A stretch of 45,619 nucleotides of DNA from positions 3,132 through 48,750 of the forward strand of contig NZ_QNRK01000009.1 in NCBI RefSeq assembly GCF_003315135.1. The letters are read 5' to 3'. Shown here one piece after another: positions 32,151-43,401 of this stretch (position 1 is the first letter of the stretch; each line of letters opens with the position of its first letter). The stretch is from Roseiarcus fermentans. Its GTDB lineage: Bacteria > Pseudomonadota > Alphaproteobacteria > Rhizobiales > Beijerinckiaceae. The notes under the pieces are model-generated. The model searched no databases and was not told the DNA's origin. It saw only the letters and a list, made by a program, of their open reading frames with translations. Made by a program: the position numbers and the translations under genes.

Positions 32151-32408
32151 GGGCGCTCCGAGAGGGTCCGGCGCGCCTCGTTGCAGATTGCGACGGGTCT
32201 TCGCGTTTTGCGTCGCGCCGCTCCCGCCGGCCGCGCGACGCGCCCCCTCGTCGCCGCGCCCGCGCCCGGGCGCGGGCGACCGGGCCGCCCTCCTCCTTGC
32301 CGGCAGCGACGCGGTTTCGCGTTTCGCCGCCGATGGCGCCGAACTTGCTTAGCTCCTGGTGTCCTCCGGCAGACCGAGCGCCGACCCTGTCGCTCCCAAG
32401 CCGGCGTC
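32151..32408. other. Gap after lysC leading to the first of three look-alike terminators
   Basis: No coding region is supported. The sequence ends in a strong plus-strand terminator 258 bases after lysC, so it is either a long lysC 3' untranslated region or contains a short RNA. Confidence 0.35.
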
Positions 32409-32452
32409 GCCCCGCCCGAGGCTTCCTCCCTCCTCGGGCGGGGCTCCTTTTT
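32409..32452 (+). terminator. Strong Rho-independent terminator 1
   Basis: GCCCCGCCCGAGG (32409-32421) pairs perfectly over 13 bp with CCTCGGGCGGGGC (32432-32444), followed by TCCTTTTT. Confidence 0.88.
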
Positions 32453-32530
32453 CGCCCTCCGGCGACGGCGGCCCGGCTTGGCCCGGCGACCGGTTCATGA
32501 AACCCCTGCTCACAGGAACACCCAAACCGC

Positions 32531-32674
32531 CGTCATCGCGAGGAGCGAAGCGACGTGGCGATCCAGTGGGGCGGGGCCAAGGTCTGCCGTATGCCCGGCG
32601 TCGCCGCGCTGCAACGTCGGCGCAGGCGGCCCTGGATCGCCGCGTCGCCCTTCGGGCTCCTCGCGAGGACGGCG
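32531..32674. repeat. REP-like inverted repeat element (copy A)
   Basis: The left arm starts CGTCATCGCGAGGAGCGAAG at 32531 and ends GGCGATCCAG at 32566. An inverted, slightly longer version (CTGGATCGCC ... CTCGCGAGGACGGCG) occupies 32632-32674. Related copies are at 33231 and 42386. These dispersed palindromic units are typical intergenic repeats. No RAYT transposase is in the window. Confidence 0.75.
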
Positions 32675-32897
32675 GGAAGCGTCATCGCCCCCGCCTCGGC
32701 GTCGACGACCGCCCGTCATTCCAAGGCGCCGCAAGGCTTGGTGTTCCTGCTCACATTAAATCGGCGCTTCCATTGTGGATTTGGCGCGGTTGAATTTTTT
32801 TTTGGCGTCTGAAACCAAACCCCTTCCCGCGCGTTGTGCCAATCTGAGGGCGATTTCGGGCTATTGACGAGAACCCGGCCCCTGGGAGGGTGTCGAA
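32675..32897. other. Gap before the small membrane-protein dicistron
   Basis: No gene seen; contains a run of nine T (32795-32803) in an AT-rich patch that may carry the promoter of the dicistron. No clean -35/-10 pair was found. Confidence 0.3.
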
Positions 32898-33002
32898 ATG
32901 ATGGAATCTATATTGGAGGGATATGTGGTCCTGAGCGCGATCATCACGATCGTGGTCGTAGCGTGGGGATCGGCGCGCGCGCAGCGCCCGTTTGGCAATT
33001 AG
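32898..33002 (+). CDS. Tiny single-pass membrane protein (34 residues)
   Basis: MMESILEGYVVLSAIITIVV then VAWGSARAQRPFGN. Residues 8-23 form one hydrophobic helix with a short basic tail, giving an N-out/C-in or amphipathic small membrane protein. GGGAGGG lies 7 bases before the first of two consecutive ATG codons, one of the best ribosome sites in the region. A second tiny membrane gene follows 30 bases later and a perfect terminator ends the unit. No family recognised. Confidence 0.65.
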   Translation: MMESILEGYVVLSAIITIVVVAWGSARAQRPFGN

Positions 33003-33032
33003 CCTGCGGCTTCGGGCCAGGCGGGTGCGGAC

Positions 33033-33122
33033 ATGATGGAACTCCCCAGTCGGTTCCTGGATCTCTTGCTGGTCGCGCTCATCGTGGTCGCGCACGTCAG
33101 GCGTTGGAACGCGACCCGCTGA
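33033..33122 (+). CDS. Tiny single-pass membrane protein (29 residues)
   Basis: MMELPSRFLDLLLVALIVVA then HVRRWNATR. One hydrophobic helix (residues 8-20) and a basic C-terminus. Like its neighbour, it starts with a double ATG and MMES/MMEL, has AGGCGGG upstream and is followed by structured RNA plus a terminator. The two genes look like distant duplicates in one transcript. Possible roles include membrane-complex accessory subunits or a stress peptide; nothing identifies which. Confidence 0.6.
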   Translation: MMELPSRFLDLLLVALIVVAHVRRWNATR

Positions 33123-33126
33123 TCGC

Positions 33127-33210
33127 GCCTCGGACAAGCTTCGGCCGGACAATCCGTCCTCCGAGGCCAAACCCCGCCCAGGAAAGCCGCCTGGGCGGGG
33201 TTTCTTTTTC
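33127..33210 (+). terminator. Structured 3' region and strong terminator 2
   Basis: An 8-bp stem GCCTCGGA (33127-33134)/TCCGAGGC (33160-33167) encloses a smaller hairpin. It is followed directly by a perfect 12-bp stem ACCCCGCCCAGG (33171-33182)/CCTGGGCGGGGT (33190-33201) and TTCTTTTT. The second element is a classic terminator for the dicistron. Confidence 0.9.
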
Positions 33211-33230
33211 GCGCCAACTGCCAAACCGCC

Positions 33231-33277
33231 GTCGTCGCGAGGAGCGAAGCGGCGTGGCTCGTCATCGCGAGGAGCGT
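33231..33277. repeat. REP-like element (copy B, one and a half left arms)
   Basis: CGTCGTCGCGAGGAGCGAAG at 33231, then a second CGTCATCGCGAGGAGCGTCA at 33261. The same CAAACCGC context precedes copies A and B. No inverted right arm is present, so this copy is partial. Confidence 0.65.
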
Positions 33278-33487
33278 CATCGCCCCGAGCGACGGCGCGC
33301 CGATCTCGCCGCGCCGGGCTTTCGTCTGAAATCGATCGCAGACAGGAAACTTTGGCGGCCGAAGACAAGTCGCAGCGGCCGCTCCGTGGGAGCTTGTGGA
33401 TGTCGGCCAGGCGCTCCGGACCAGACCGCTGGAGCCCGCCATCGCCCGCTCCCCGTCCGCCCCGCCCTGCGTGCGAGGGATCGGCAG
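33278..33487. other. Gap ending in terminator 3, possible short RNA
   Basis: No gene recognised on the plus strand, yet a plus-strand terminator follows. A short non-coding transcript or an unrecognised peptide is possible. Confidence 0.3.
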
Positions 33488-33535
33488 AGCCCCGCCCAGA
33501 GGTCCCTCCCCCCTCTGGACGGGGCTCTTCTTTCC
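33488..33535 (+). terminator. Strong Rho-independent terminator 3
   Basis: AGCCCCGCCCAGAGG (33488-33502) pairs with CCTCTGGACGGGGCT (33512-33526) with a single C/A mismatch, then CTTCTTTCC. The stem is close to terminators 1 and 2. Confidence 0.75.
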
Positions 33536-33572
33536 GTCCGCGCCGGGATCGGCCTCTAATCAGGCTGCGATT

Positions 33573-33761
33573 TCAACGCCGGTCGGCCACGCGATGGTAA
33601 AATCGCACCGGCCATGCCAGCGCCTCCGGCAGCGCCTGCCCGACGCTCGTGACCAGGCCGCTGGCCGAGGCGCTGCTCCAATTGGACTCGACGACCGGAG
33701 ACAGCACCACCCCGACGCCGATGAGGTAGAGGATCACGATCAGGGAAATCAGCAGGTTCAT
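33573..33761 (-). CDS. Small membrane protein (62 residues)
   Basis: MNLLISLIVILYLIGVGVVL gives a hydrophobic N-terminal helix, followed by a soluble tail with SNWSSASASGLVTSV and LAWPVRFYHRVADRR. GAGGCGG lies about 11 bases before the ATG at 33761. A longer frame from 33929 adds no plausible sequence. It looks like the small N-anchored proteins common beside gmk or elsewhere in alphaproteobacteria. No function is known to me. It is on the same strand as gmk, 215 bases downstream. Confidence 0.65.
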   Translation of the reverse strand: MNLLISLIVILYLIGVGVVLSPVVESNWSSASASGLVTSVGQALPEALAWPVRFYHRVADRR

Positions 33762-33976
33762 GGATCGACCGCCTCTGTTTGGATCGAGGCGCCAAGACCC
33801 AGCGCCGTCTTCGGAACGTCCGATGGATACCCTTAGCAGGACGATCGGCTGTCCGTCTGCTGGCGTCTCGAGCGCGCCGGGCGTCGGGAGGCTCGCGAGG
33901 CGGTCACTGAGTCCGGCGGACGCCGGCACGGCGCGCGTTGGTCAGCGGCGCGGCAGGCGCCAGCCCGCCGAGCCGT

Positions 33977-34609
<633 letters not shown>

Positions 34610-34620
34610 CGTCTCTCCCG

Positions 34621-35508
34621 TCATTCGATGTTTTGCGCCTGCTCGCGGAATTGCTCGATTTGCGCCCTCAGTTCAAGCCCCTGGGCGGTGAGGCTGACGT
34701 CGTTGGCCTTGGCGCAGAGCGTGCTCGCCTCACGGGAGAACTCCTGGGCGAGGAAGTCGAGCCGGCGGCCGATCGCTCCGCCCTCCGCGATGAGGGTCCG
34801 CGCCGCGGCGACGTGGGTCGTCAGCCGGTCGAGCTCCTCGCGGATGTCGGCCCGGGAAGCCAACAGGATCGCCTCCTGATGCAGCCGGGCCTCGTCGAAG
34901 CCGCGCCCCGCCGCCATCAGCGCCGCGACGCTCTCAGCGAGCCTGGCGCGGACCGCCTCCGGCTTGCGCGCCGGATTGGCGTCGGCTACGCGCGTCAACG
35001 CCTCGATCGCGTCGAGTCGCTCGAAAAGCACCGCAGTCAGGGCCTCGCCCTCGGTCCGCCGCGCCGCCGACAGCGCGGCGATCGCCTCGTCGAGGCTCGT
35101 CAGCACGCCCGCACAGGCCGCGGCGACCGCCGGTTCGTCGTCCTCCGCCTCGGACGCTTCCACCACCCCGCGCACGGCGAGCAGGCCGTCCATCGTCGGC
35201 GGCGCGAGGCCCGCCCGCAGGGCCGCGGCGCGCGCCGCGGCCGCGAGCGCCGCCAGCGCGGTCTCGTCAATGCGCGGCGCGCTCGCGCTCCCCTCGCGCT
35301 GTAGGGTGAGCGTGGCGAAACACGTGCCGCGCGTCAGCGCCTTGCCGATCCGGCCGCGCGCCTCCGCTTCGACCCGGTCGAACGGCTGGGGCATGCGCAG
35401 CCGCAGGTCGAGGCCCTTGGCGTTGACACTCTTCAGTTCGAACGCCCAGCGCCACGCGCCGCTCGAGCCCGACGCGCGGGCGAAGCCCGTCATGCTGTTG
35501 GCCGCCAT
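34621..35508 (-). CDS. yicC: YicC-family endoribonuclease
   Basis: 295 residues from ATG 35508. The family opening is NSMTGFARASG, the middle has ELKSVNAKGLDLRLRMP and the C-terminus carries DFLAQEFSREASTLCAKAND, the DUF1732 signature with acidic/histidine residues of the nuclease. YicC proteins are Mn2+-dependent RNases involved in small-RNA decay. The GTG at 35550 is an alternative start with 14 extra basic residues. The stop overlaps the upstream gmk start option, indicating a yicC-gmk operon. Confidence 0.93.
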   Translation of the reverse strand: MAANSMTGFARASGSSGAWRWAFELKSVNAKGLDLRLRMPQPFDRVEAEARGRIGKALTRGTCFATLTLQREGSASAPRIDETALAALAAAARAAALRAGLAPPTMDGLLAVRGVVEASEAEDDEPAVAAACAGVLTSLDEAIAALSAARRTEGEALTAVLFERLDAIEALTRVADANPARKPEAVRARLAESVAALMAAGRGFDEARLHQEAILLASRADIREELDRLTTHVAAARTLIAEGGAIGRRLDFLAQEFSREASTLCAKANDVSLTAQGLELRAQIEQFREQAQNIE

Positions 35509-35662
35509 CCCTGCCGAATCCTTCGCCTTGCGTGAAGCGGCTTTGAGCACGAATCGGCCCCGGAAGTCATCCGGTTCGCCGGGTTCATCGTACGTTCAGG
35601 CCACAGCCTGCATCGTACGTCAGGGAAGGCCGCTGGGGCCTCCGGGAACAGGACCTGCCGTC

Positions 35663-35884
35663 ATGATCAAGAGCCTCGTCGTCGCCGCCGCGCTCACCAT
35701 CGGCCTCGCCGAATACGCCGTCGCGCAGGATGCGGCCCCCGCCGCTCCCGCGCCGATGGAGCATTCCATGCATCACCATCACCATCATCACCACTATCAT
35801 CATCATCACTACCACCATCACCACCATCACATGCACCATCAGATGCACCACGAGATGGCGCCGGCCGAAGCGCCGAAGCAGTAG
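35663..35884 (+). CDS. Histidine-rich exported protein
   Basis: 73 residues. Residues 1-22 form a signal peptide (IKSLVVAAALTIGLAEYAVAQ). The mature part has 23 histidines in a 32-residue stretch with Tyr and Met spacers (runs of 8, 4, 6, 2 and 2 His, using mixed CAT/CAC codons), then an acidic/proline tail. Such a sequence should bind Ni, Cu, Zn or Co in the periplasm as a metal buffer. The mixed codons argue for selected protein sequence and not a simple microsatellite. AGGA lies about 9 bases upstream. It is divergent from yicC. Confidence 0.8.
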   Translation: MIKSLVVAAALTIGLAEYAVAQDAAPAAPAPMEHSMHHHHHHHHYHHHHYHHHHHHMHHQMHHEMAPAEAPKQ

Positions 35885-36083
35885 TCAGGCGGCGCCGGCC
35901 GCACCGGCCGGGCCGGCCGTCGACAAGGCCTTCCGGGCGAAACCGTCCGGGAGGCCTGACGATTTTCTGGCAGGCGCGTTGCGCCGCCAAGCCGCTAACG
36001 GCGGGGCCCGGCGGGCGTGCGAATGGAGACTGCGGACGGCGCCGTCGCATCGCCGACACGACGCGCAGCGGCGTCGCGGCGGC

Positions 36084-36923
36084 TCAGGGCTCGGATTTCT
36101 TCGGCCGGACGCGCTTGCGGGTCTGCACCTCGACTCTCGGCCCTTCGGCCAGACGCACGACCGCCCCCCAGAGCGTGCGGACGTCCTGCTGCGTCAGCTC
36201 CATGCGATGAAAAATGTTGCGCAGGTTGCGGCGCATGATCGGAACCTTGGTCGCCGGACGAAAGAAGCCGTTCTCGTCGAGCTTGGCTTCCATATACTCG
36301 AAGAAGGCGAGCAGCATCTCGCGCTGCGCCGGCGGCGAGAGGGCGCGCGGAATGGTCGCCGGCGGCGGCTGGTCGCCGTGCGCCGCCTTGAACCATTCGT
36401 AGCCGCACAGCAGCACCGCCTGCGCCAGGTTGAGCGAGGCGTAGGCGGGATTGGCGGGAAAGGTGACGATCGCCCCGGCGATCGCCACCTCGTCGTTGTC
36501 GAGGCCGGTGCGCTCGGGGCCGAACAGAATCGCGTGCCGCTCGCCCGGCGCGGCGGCGGTCGCGGCCATCGCGACGCTCGGGCTGAGGACCGGCTTCGCC
36601 TGCCCGCGCTCGCGCGCAGTCGCCGCGTAGACGCGATGACAGTCGGCGACGGCCGCCTCGACGCTGTCAAACACCCGCGCCGCGTCGAGCAGCGCGGTCG
36701 CTCCCGCCGCCGCGGCGTAGGCGACGTCGCGATATTCGTCGGCGCGCGGCCAGCCCTCGCGCGGATTGACCAGGCGCAGGTCGTCCAGGCCGAAATTGGC
36801 CATCGCCCGCGCGCACATGCCGATGTTGACCGCGAGTTGGGGTCTCACCAGGACGACCGCCGGACCGCCGATCCGCGGCGTCTTCGATCGGTCCGTCCCC
36901 GCGCCGACCATCGCCGCCGTCAC
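36084..36923 (-). CDS. trmJ: TrmJ-like SPOUT RNA methyltransferase
   Basis: 279 residues. The SpoU/TrmH fold motifs are visible: PAVVLVRPQLAVNIGMCARAM (motif 1, with Asn-Ile and Arg), HAILFGPERTGLDNDEV (motif 2) and FPANPAYASLNLAQAVLLCGYEW (motif 3). TrmJ 2'-O-methylates position 32 of some tRNAs. The C-terminal extension (about 190-279) is the alphaproteobacterial helical part with a basic tail. It starts with GTG at 36923 or ATG 36911, and lies 16 bases behind the paralog gene at 36940. Confidence 0.9.
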   Translation of the reverse strand: MTAAMVGAGTDRSKTPRIGGPAVVLVRPQLAVNIGMCARAMANFGLDDLRLVNPREGWPRADEYRDVAYAAAAGATALLDAARVFDSVEAAVADCHRVYAATARERGQAKPVLSPSVAMAATAAAPGERHAILFGPERTGLDNDEVAIAGAIVTFPANPAYASLNLAQAVLLCGYEWFKAAHGDQPPPATIPRALSPPAQREMLLAFFEYMEAKLDENGFFRPATKVPIMRRNLRNIFHRMELTQQDVRTLWGAVVRLAEGPRVEVQTRKRVRPKKSEP

Positions 36924-36939
36924 GTCCCGTCCCGAGGGC

Positions 36940-37431
36940 TCACAGGCCGAGGTCGCGGGGAATCTGCGCCGCGAAACGCTCGACCAGCAGCGTGACCCGC
37001 CGTCGGTTGGCCTCGACCCGCATCGGCATGTCGCGCGCCGCCGGGCGAAAGACGGCGGTGGCGCGGAGGCTGCGTCGGCGCGGCGCGACCCCGGGTCCGG
37101 CGAGCGAGACGAAGCCGGTGATCTCGTCGACGATGCGCGGCGCCTCGCCCATGCGCATCGGCAGGAGGTGGACGTCGTCGATATCGACGTTGAGGACCGC
37201 GCCGCCGGGCGCGCCGCGCGCGAAGCGCCGCCCGAGCGCCTGCGCGACGCTCGCGGGCATCGCGTCCGCGACCCACTGCGCCGTGGGGTCGCCCCGCCGC
37301 CGGCGCAGGCGCGACACGTCGACGTGGATTCGCGAAACCCTGAGCCAGGAGGAGGCCTGAGCGAAGTCGGGCGCGAGCGCCGACGCCAGCAGGCCTGAGA
37401 ACAGGGCGAGCGCGGCGCGGCGGGTCACCAT
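36940..37431 (-). CDS. Exported hypothetical protein, paralog A
   Basis: 163 residues with a signal peptide (1-26, ASALAPDFAQA). Shares RVSRIHVDVSRLRRRRGDPTA, WVADAMPASVAQALG and the C-terminal IPRDLGL with the adjacent 37484 gene (RVRAVQVDVAALRANVGDPTA, WVAQAMPQALVQSLG, VPRQLGL). The two are clear tandem duplicates. Possibly a periplasmic protein of unknown family. The basic RRRR insertion and loss of the central CP...C pair distinguish it from paralog B. Confidence 0.75.
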   Translation of the reverse strand: MVTRRAALALFSGLLASALAPDFAQASSWLRVSRIHVDVSRLRRRRGDPTAQWVADAMPASVAQALGRRFARGAPGGAVLNVDIDDVHLLPMRMGEAPRIVDEITGFVSLAGPGVAPRRRSLRATAVFRPAARDMPMRVEANRRRVTLLVERFAAQIPRDLGL

Positions 37432-37483
37432 CAGGGTTCGGCCTTTCGGGGAGACAGGGAGCGGCGGCGATTCGGACCCGGCC

Positions 37484-38005
37484 TCAAAGGCCGAGTTGCC
37501 GGGGAACCCACCCGGCGAACGCCTGCGAAAGCAGATTGATCCGGTTCATGTTCGACTGCACGGGAAGGGAGATGTTGACGGAGTTCGGGTAATAGGTCGT
37601 GATCGCCCGCAGCGGCATCTCGGCGACGACGCCGCCCCGCGGCCCCTTGACGATGATGTCGCCCTCCATCGTATCGGGACAGGTTCCCCACACGCCGGCG
37701 CCGCCGCTGCTCGGGCAAAGGTAGACCCACGCCGGCCGAACGATCAGGGTGGCGCCGCCGCGGTCGCCCGGCGCGTAGTTCGCCCCCAGAGACTGGACCA
37801 GCGCCTGCGGCATGGCCTGCGCGACCCAGGCCGCGGTCGGGTCGCCGACGTTCGCGCGCAACGCCGCGACATCGACTTGCACGGCCCGGACCCGGACCGG
37901 CCCTTGCGCGAGCGCGGACGGCCCGGCGAACGCCGCCGCTCCCAATGCGGCGGCCACGCCGAGCGCGACCTGCGCGATACGACGGCTCCAGGCGCGATTT
38001 GGCAT
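37484..38005 (-). CDS. Exported hypothetical protein, paralog B
   Basis: 173 residues with a signal peptide (1-33, FAGPSALAQ). It has a cysteine pair around YLCPSSGGAGVWGTCPDT that paralog A lacks, and ends in FAGWVPRQLGL. Located between greA and paralog A on the minus strand (gaps of 62 and 52 bases), so co-transcription with greA and the TrmJ-like gene is likely. No known domain recognised. Confidence 0.78.
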   Translation of the reverse strand: MPNRAWSRRIAQVALGVAAALGAAAFAGPSALAQGPVRVRAVQVDVAALRANVGDPTAAWVAQAMPQALVQSLGANYAPGDRGGATLIVRPAWVYLCPSSGGAGVWGTCPDTMEGDIIVKGPRGGVVAEMPLRAITTYYPNSVNISLPVQSNMNRINLLSQAFAGWVPRQLGL

Positions 38006-38067
38006 GTCGAAATCCCTTTCAGCCCGACGGGCAGGCGTCAGGACACGCCCGGCGCCGCGCTCGACGG

Positions 38068-38541
38068 CTATATAAAGACGACTTTCAGGATTTCATAGCT
38101 CTTGCCGCCGCCCGGGGTCGTCACCTCGACGGTGTCGCCCGGCTTCTTGCCGATCAGGGCGCGTCCGGTCGGCGAGGTGATCGACATCTTGCCCGATTTC
38201 ACGTCCGCCTCGCTCTGGCCGACGATCTGGAACACCTTCTCCTCCTCGGTGTCCTCGTCGATCAGCGTCACGGTCGCGCCGAACCGGATCGTGTTGCCGT
38301 TCAGCTTCTTGATGTCGATCACCTCCGCGCGCTGCAGAAGGTCCTCGAGCTCGACGATGCGGCCCTCGTTGTGGGACTGCGCCTCCTTGGCCGAATGATA
38401 TTCGGCGTTCTCGGAGAGGTCGCCGTGCGATCGCGCCTCGGAGATCGCGGCGATGATGCGCGGCCGCTCCACCTGCTGCCGGCGAAGAAACTCGGCCTCC
38501 AGCGCCGCATGGCCAGCGGCGGTCATCGGGAGCTTTTCCAT
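38068..38541 (-). CDS. greA: Transcription elongation factor GreA
   Basis: 157 residues. The N-terminal coiled coil contains [20 protein letters not shown] and [17 protein letters not shown], with the acidic tip that enters the RNA polymerase channel. The C-terminal FKBP-like domain has [18 protein letters not shown] and [18 protein letters not shown]. It rescues backtracked polymerase by stimulating transcript cleavage. The second of two ATG codons (38541) has AGGA at correct spacing. It lies 48 bases behind carB, an order common in alphaproteobacteria. Confidence 0.96.
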   Translation of the reverse strand: MEKLPMTAAGHAALEAEFLRRQQVERPRIIAAISEARSHGDLSENAEYHSAKEAQSHNEGRIVELEDLLQRAEVIDIKKLNGNTIRFGATVTLIDEDTEEEKVFQIVGQSEADVKSGKMSITSPTGRALIGKKPGDTVEVTTPGGGKSYEILKVVFI

Positions 38542-38589
38542 CATTTTCCTGTCAAAAAGAGTTCCACGTGGCGGCGACTGGTCGCGCCG

Positions 38590-41913
<3,324 letters not shown>

Positions 41914-42291
41914 GCGGTCCTCTTCGGCCGCCGGCGCCCCCTTGGACGCGGCGGTGCTGATGCGGCAGGCGCACAAAAAAAGGCCGCGTCGCCGGCTCTT
42001 CCTGGCCGCGATGCGTCCTTCGTGCGATCCGCCGACGGTCCGGGACGGCGCCCGGCCTGCTGAGCGTCCCGTCGATAGACGAATTTTTGCGCCGGGGGAA
42101 GAGCGGCGCGGCTTTGGCGGACGGCGGCGCGCGGCGACGCGCCGCCCCACGTTCCGCGCGTCGTCGTGCAAGCGGTTGCGGCCAGCGAACGCCATCGCGC
42201 CCCGAATCGCGCCCGTCGTCAGGTCCGTGACGATCTCCGCGCCGCAGTGACGCCCTCCCACTCGGAGATCCGGAGCGCTTGATTCCGGCGG
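41914..42291. other. carB leader and array-proximal gap
   Basis: No gene. It contains the hairpin/T-run listed at 41975-41996 and the presumed carB promoter, not clearly identified. Confidence 0.35.
41975..41996 (-). promoter_or_regulatory. Possible attenuator or terminator upstream of carB
   Basis: On the minus strand GCCGGCGACGCGGC can form a short GCCG/CGGC stem, immediately followed by seven T (41981-41975), 61 bases before the carB ATG. The stem is only about 4 bp, so this is weak. It could be the end of an upstream transcript or a leader attenuator. Confidence 0.3.
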
Positions 42292-42330
42292 CAAGCGACA
42301 TCGCGCGCGCTCATTTCAGCACCCCATAGG
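42292..42330 (-). pseudogene. Remnant of a fifth array unit (start region only)
   Basis: The minus strand reads GGGGTGCTGAAATGAGCGCG then CGCGATGTCG. This matches the junction and first codons of the array genes (GTGCTGAAATGAGCG and CGCGATGTCG) and then diverges. A preceding [15 protein letters not shown] frame resembles the junction frame ending WVLK in the intact units. It therefore looks like an array unit whose body was lost, probably with the REP-like element nearby. Confidence 0.6.
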
Positions 42331-42620
42331 CTCGAAGTTCGTCGGCAGCCTCACGGCAACGCCCAAGGTGGACGCCGAAGACCGCCGTCATCGCGAGCCA
42401 AGCGCGGCGATCCAGGGGCCGCTTGCGCTGCTGTCGCGGCTCGTGGACCGCCACGCCGTCCCTCGGGCTTGGTTGCGAGCAGAAGACGGAGCGATCCTTG
42501 CCGAATGGACGCAACCGGCGCCGTGGATTGCTTCGTCGCTGCGCTCCTCGCAATGACGGGGTTGGGGGACGCCTCACGCCAATTCTCAATCGAAAGCGTC
42601 GCTCTTCTCCACTCGCATCG
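42331..42620. other. Gap between array remnant and array copy 1, mostly REP-like repeat
   Basis: No supported gene. The REP-like palindrome at 42386-42558 fills most of it. Confidence 0.45.
42386..42558. repeat. REP-like inverted repeat element (copy C)
   Basis: CGTCATCGCGAGCCAAGCGC ... GGCGATCCAG (42386-42415) and the inverted TGGATTGCTTCGTCGCTGCG ... CGCAATGACG (42524-42558) form a palindrome-like pair about 170 bp long. Same family as copies A and B near lysC. Confidence 0.75.
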
Positions 42621-43385
42621 TCAGCTCTGCGAGGGGGTCCGCGGCGGAATGACGCCCTCTTCCTCGTAGGACCGTAGCGATTGCCCGGCGCGTCCAAGTT
42701 CCCAGGAGTCCCCGCTCTTGCTCACCGCTTCGAGCGCCTTCGCCGCCCGCTCGGGAGCGATCCGGATCGTCGCGCGCGCCGCTTCCGCCCGCGTCGTGAT
42801 GTTCGGCGAATCGAGCAGGGGCAGCAGCCGGTCGCACGCCCCGCGGCAGCGGAGCTCCGCCACGATTTCTTCGACCTCGCCGTCGATTGTGTTGCAAAGC
42901 TCGATATCGAGAGGGATGCGCCCGCGGCCGCAATGCCGGGTCCAGAATTCCCGCAGGCAGGCGTCGGAGAACCGCGCGACGAGGTCGTCGACCGACATCT
43001 GCGCCAAGGTCGGCCGCCCGGGCGGCGGCGCGCGCGCGTGCTCGATCAGCGCCAGCGCCTCCCGGGGCGACACCTTCTCGCAGAATCCGGCGATCGTGGC
43101 GTTCGAAAGCTCGTCATCAATCGCGCAAAAGCGCATCGCCGCCCACAGCCGCACGTCCTCTTCCGGATCTTCCATCAGGGCCGCCAGCGTTCCGGCGGGG
43201 ACCCGTCTTTCCATCTCCGGGATCAGCGCATTGATACGCGCGAGGCGTGCGGCGCGCTCCGGGGTCCGACGATAGCGCTCCGGCCTCTTGCGGAAATCCC
43301 AGGCGCTTCCGAGCGCGTCGGCGAGCTGGCGAAACTCGTCAATGAGTTCGGGAACGGTCATGTCGGCGACATCGCGCGCGCTCAC
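42621..43385 (-). CDS. Array copy 1, two-domain DUF2019/HEAT-like protein
   Basis: 254 residues from GTG 43385. The C-terminal half (about 130-254: MSVDDLVARFSDACLREFW, IVAELRCRGACDRLLPLL, DSPNITTRAEAARATIRIA) matches DUF2019, a HEAT-like alpha-helical fold. The N-terminal half (MTVPELIDEFRQLADALG, DPEEDVRLWAAMRF) looks like a diverged second DUF2019-like unit. No signal peptide, no membrane helix, so cytoplasmic. It is the most diverged copy: SAWDFRKRPERYRR, GRIPLDIELCNTIDGEVEE and the tail EEEGVIPPRTPSQS differ from the others. It lies 16 bases behind copy 2. Confidence 0.85.
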   Translation of the reverse strand: MSARDVADMTVPELIDEFRQLADALGSAWDFRKRPERYRRTPERAARLARINALIPEMERRVPAGTLAALMEDPEEDVRLWAAMRFCAIDDELSNATIAGFCEKVSPREALALIEHARAPPPGRPTLAQMSVDDLVARFSDACLREFWTRHCGRGRIPLDIELCNTIDGEVEEIVAELRCRGACDRLLPLLDSPNITTRAEAARATIRIAPERAAKALEAVSKSGDSWELGRAGQSLRSYEEEGVIPPRTPSQS

Positions 43386-43401
43386 TTCAGCACCCACATC
43401 G

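Noticed and set aside
35773-35860. CAT/CAC run as a simple microsatellite
   Set aside because: Codon choice is irregular and the frame has a signal peptide, ribosome site and non-repetitive tail.
41914-42294. 127-codon N-terminal extension of CarB
   Set aside because: Arginine-rich with no family match; the start at 41913 has a good ribosome site and the canonical CarB N-terminus.
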